From Elusimicrobiota bacterium (GTDB taxonomy: Bacteria; Elusimicrobiota; Elusimicrobia; UBA1565), in assembly GCA_003450735.1 (NCBI GenBank), contig DMEZ01000018.1, positions 60,286 through 124,285 on the forward strand: a stretch of DNA of 64,000 nt, in the 5' to 3' direction. Of this stretch, positions 62,024-64,000 are shown one piece after another. A program made the position numbers and the translations under genes. Each line of letters opens with the position of its first letter. Position 1 is the first letter of the stretch. The notes below the pieces were generated by a model, which saw only the letters and a program-made list of their open reading frames with translations, searched no databases and was not told the origin of the DNA.

Positions 62024-63063
62024 CGCGACACTTCACGAGCCTCATGGAGACCGGAGCCGATGAGACGGCGGCCCTGGTCGAGTCGGCCCGGGCCTTCAAG
62101 CGTTCGCCGCCGAAGAACCGGCCGCTCGCGGGCAAGAGCGTGGCCTTCTGCTTCATGAACCCCTCGCTGCGCACGCAGGTCTCCTGCGAGGTGGCCGCCG
62201 CCTCCCTCGGGGCGCACCCGGTCACGCTCTTCCTCGGGTCGGGCACCTGGAAGATCGCGGTGGAGGAGGGCGTCGTCATGGACGGCGACTGCCCCGAGCA
62301 CGCGCGCGAGGCCGTTCCCGTCCTCGCCCGCCTATGCGACGCGCTGGCTTTGCGCGCCTTCCCCGCCGGCAAGGACTGGAAGGAGGACCGCAAGGACGCC
62401 TACCTGGCGGCCTTCCGCCGCCATTCCACGGTGCCCGTCATCAGCCTCGAGTCCGCGATGGGCCATCCCTGCCAGGGCCTGGCCGACCAGATGACGCTGC
62501 GCGAGCGCATGGACCCGCGCGGGAAGGAGTTTTTGCTCACCTGGGCGCCCCATATCAAGCCGCTCCCGCTCGCCGTTCCCCACTCGGCCGCGGAGGCGGC
62601 CGCGCTGGCGGGGATGAACGTCACCATCGCCCGTCCGCCGGGCTTCGATCTGGACCCCGAGGTGATGGAGAAGCTGAGCTCCGTCTGCAAGGCCCGCGGC
62701 GCCCGCCTGCGCGTCAGCGACAAGCCGCAGGAGGCCTACCGGGGCGCCCATGCGGTCTACGCCAAGGCCTGGGGCTCGCTCAGCGAGTACGGCCGCCCGC
62801 TTCCCGCCGACCCCGCCTTCCGCGCCCTCTGGCGCGTCTCGGCGGACAAGATGGCGCTCACCGACGGGGCGGTCTTCATGCACTGCCTGCCGGTGCGCCG
62901 CAACGTCGAGGTGGACGACGCCGTGCTGGACGGCCCTTCCTCCGTCGTCGTCGACCAGGCCGAGAACCGTCTGCATACCGCCAAAGCCGTCCTCTATCGG
63001 CTGCTGACCGGCAAGCACTACTCCCAGGAGGCTTCCCAATGCCCGATGCCATCCGCGCGCTGA
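62020..63063 (+). CDS. argF': N-acylornithine carbamoyltransferase (AOTCase/SOTCase type)
   Basis: 347 residues. The phosphate loop reads MNPSLRTQVSCEVAAASLG, unlike the STRTR of ordinary OTCase. Further AOTCase/SOTCase marks are VVMDGDCPEHAREAVPVL, KDWKEDRKDAYLAAFRRHS, SLESAMGHPCQGLADQ, KAWGSLSEYGRP and MHCLPVRRNVEVDDAVLD. It should carbamoylate N-acetyl- or N-succinylornithine. The position I align with the reported specificity residue (Glu in Xanthomonas AOTCase, Pro in Bacteroides SOTCase) is Ala in TWKIAVEEG, so the acyl group cannot be decided. Confidence 0.85.
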   Translation: MTRHFTSLMETGADETAALVESARAFKRSPPKNRPLAGKSVAFCFMNPSLRTQVSCEVAAASLGAHPVTLFLGSGTWKIAVEEGVVMDGDCPEHAREAVPVLARLCDALALRAFPAGKDWKEDRKDAYLAAFRRHSTVPVISLESAMGHPCQGLADQMTLRERMDPRGKEFLLTWAPHIKPLPLAVPHSAAEAAALAGMNVTIARPPGFDLDPEVMEKLSSVCKARGARLRVSDKPQEAYRGAHAVYAKAWGSLSEYGRPLPADPAFRALWRVSADKMALTDGAVFMHCLPVRRNVEVDDAVLDGPSSVVVDQAENRLHTAKAVLYRLLTGKHYSQEASQCPMPSAR

Positions 63064-63968
63064 GACAGGCTCTCCCCTACGTCCGCCTCTACAAGGGGAA
63101 GACGTTCGTCGTCAAGATCGGCGGACGCATCCTTCAGAAGCGCGAGACCCTCGACGCCCTCATCGAGGAGCTCTGCCTGCTCCACCAGGTGGGCATCCGC
63201 ATCGTGGTCGTGCACGGCGGCGGCCCGCAGGCGAGCGAGCTCTCCCGGCGGCTGGGCATCGAGCCGACCATCGTCGCCGGCCGGCGCGTGACCGATGAGC
63301 AGACCCTCGAGGTCGCCAAGATGGTCTACGCCGGCTCGCTCAACGTGGACATGCTCTCCGTCTTCCGCGCCCACCAGACGCCGGCCGTCGGCGTCTCGGG
63401 CGTGGACGCCGGCCTGCTCACGGCCCGGCGCCGGCACAAGAAGCGCATCGAGCCCTTCCCGGGCGCCGCGCCCGTGGAAGTGGATTTCGGCTTCGTGGGC
63501 GACATCGTCCGAGTGGACCCCGCCATCCTCGAGAGCCTCCTCGCCGCCGGCTGCGTGCCGGTGATCTCGCCGCTCGCCTGCGACGAGCGCGGGACCGTGT
63601 TCAACATCAACGCGGACTCGATCGCCGAGGCGGTCGCGCGCTCGCTCGCGGCCGAGAAGCTGCTCATCCTCACCGACACCGACGGCGTCCTGCGCGACCC
63701 CGCCGACCCGACGAGCCTCGTCTCCCTCACCGACATCGCGGGCCTCGAGCGCATGCGCGAGGAGGGGAAGCTCACGGGAGGCATGCTGCCGAAGGTGGAC
63801 GGAGCGATCGCCGCTCTGCGCGGGGGGGTCCGCCGGGCCCACATCCTCAACGGCACCCGCGCGGGCACCCTGCTCATGGAGATCTTCACCAACTCGGGCA
63901 GCGGCACGATGATCGCCGAGCGCTGCGAGGCCGCCGGCGTCCCCGTCGAGCAGGGCGCCGCGGCGTGA
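63039..63968 (+). CDS. argB: N-acetylglutamate kinase
   Basis: 309 residues from ATG 63039 with AGGAGG seven bases upstream; it overlaps the argF' end by 25 bases. Motifs are FVVKIGGRIL, VVVHGGGPQASELSRRLG, GFVGDIVRVDP, FNINADSIAEAVARSLAAEKLLILTD and KLTGGMLPKVDGA. The N-terminal helix (ALRQALPYVRLYKG) is the kind found in arginine-sensitive, hexameric ArgB enzymes. Confidence 0.95.
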   Translation: MPDAIRALRQALPYVRLYKGKTFVVKIGGRILQKRETLDALIEELCLLHQVGIRIVVVHGGGPQASELSRRLGIEPTIVAGRRVTDEQTLEVAKMVYAGSLNVDMLSVFRAHQTPAVGVSGVDAGLLTARRRHKKRIEPFPGAAPVEVDFGFVGDIVRVDPAILESLLAAGCVPVISPLACDERGTVFNINADSIAEAVARSLAAEKLLILTDTDGVLRDPADPTSLVSLTDIAGLERMREEGKLTGGMLPKVDGAIAALRGGVRRAHILNGTRAGTLLMEIFTNSGSGTMIAERCEAAGVPVEQGAAA

Positions 63969-64000
63969 GCGAGGCCGTCGACCTCCTGCGCCGGCTCGTC
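63965..64000 (+). CDS. Start of M20-type deacylase (ArgE'-like), cut by window end
   Basis: GTG 63965 overlaps the argB stop (GTGA). The twelve visible codons, VSEAVDLLRRLV, match the N-terminus of M20 peptidases (ArgE/DapE; usually followed by IPS). In this operon an acylcitrulline deacylase is exactly what an AOTCase pathway requires. Too little is visible for certainty. Confidence 0.5.
   Translation, partial: MSEAVDLLRRLV

Overview
The window is GC-rich, densely packed bacterial DNA with many 1-4 base gene overlaps (ATGA, GTGA, TGATG). It contains no rRNA or tRNA gene and no CRISPR array that I could recognise. Several secreted proteins start with a short signal peptide followed by a long Pro/Leu/Ala/Ser-rich stretch. 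Together with a lipoprotein-rich, caspase-rich gene set this fits an Elusimicrobiota-like or similar deep-branching Gram-negative bacterium. That assignment is an inference from style, not proven. Region 1 (1-10.6 kb): the tail of a MacB/FtsX permease; a MEDS-PAS sensor coupled to a caspase-fold lipoprotein; and a minus-strand MoxR - DUF58 - membrane protein - zinc-ribbon membrane protein - transglutaminase operon. The transglutaminase gene carries a tandem duplication and a frameshift. Region 2 (10.6-19.9 kb): secreted and membrane proteins of unknown role, a TPR receptor ending in a pseudokinase, a divergent YchF-like protein, a long inverted-repeat element, a POT peptide transporter, a two-PAS protein and a DUF4143 AAA ATPase. 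Region 3 (19.9-28.3 kb): a probable single regulon. Two alpha/beta hydrolases, a TetR regulator, a KAS III-like enzyme, a CoA-transferase, a short-chain dehydrogenase, an SCP2-type thiolase, a small protein and a 28-residue lipoprotein lie in one direction. Related palindromes (core GAACG-NN-CGTTC) sit before the first hydrolase and before tetR. Region 4 (28.4-38.1 kb): a caspase with two C-terminal FGE/SUMF1 domains, then a sugar locus with an alpha/alpha-barrel lipoprotein, a cupin of mannose-phosphate-isomerase type, a GH130 phosphorylase and a complete sugar ABC transporter. It ends in the collapsed remnant of a clan GH-A glycosidase whose intact relative lies at 51.4 kb. Region 5 (38.1-49.6 kb): an aromatic amino-acid supraoperon trpEGDCFBA-aroF-aroA-aroC-aroB. 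Where aroE, aroK and aroQ would be expected there are only mini-ORFs; the aroE and aroQ remnants are recognisable. The affected enzymes catalyse three consecutive steps (dehydroquinate to shikimate-3-phosphate). Region 6 (49.6-56.9 kb): an ABC exporter membrane domain with no ATPase, the glycosidase, a decayed IS91-type transposase, a helical protein, a ferredoxin-nitroreductase, a cupin and a YfhO-like membrane protein. Region 7 (56.9-64 kb): an arginine operon argR-argG-(P-loop protein)-argC-argD-argF'-argB-(M20 peptidase start). A near-consensus promoter and two ARG boxes overlap the argR start. The carbamoyltransferase is of the N-acylornithine type, so the route probably runs through an N-acylcitrulline.
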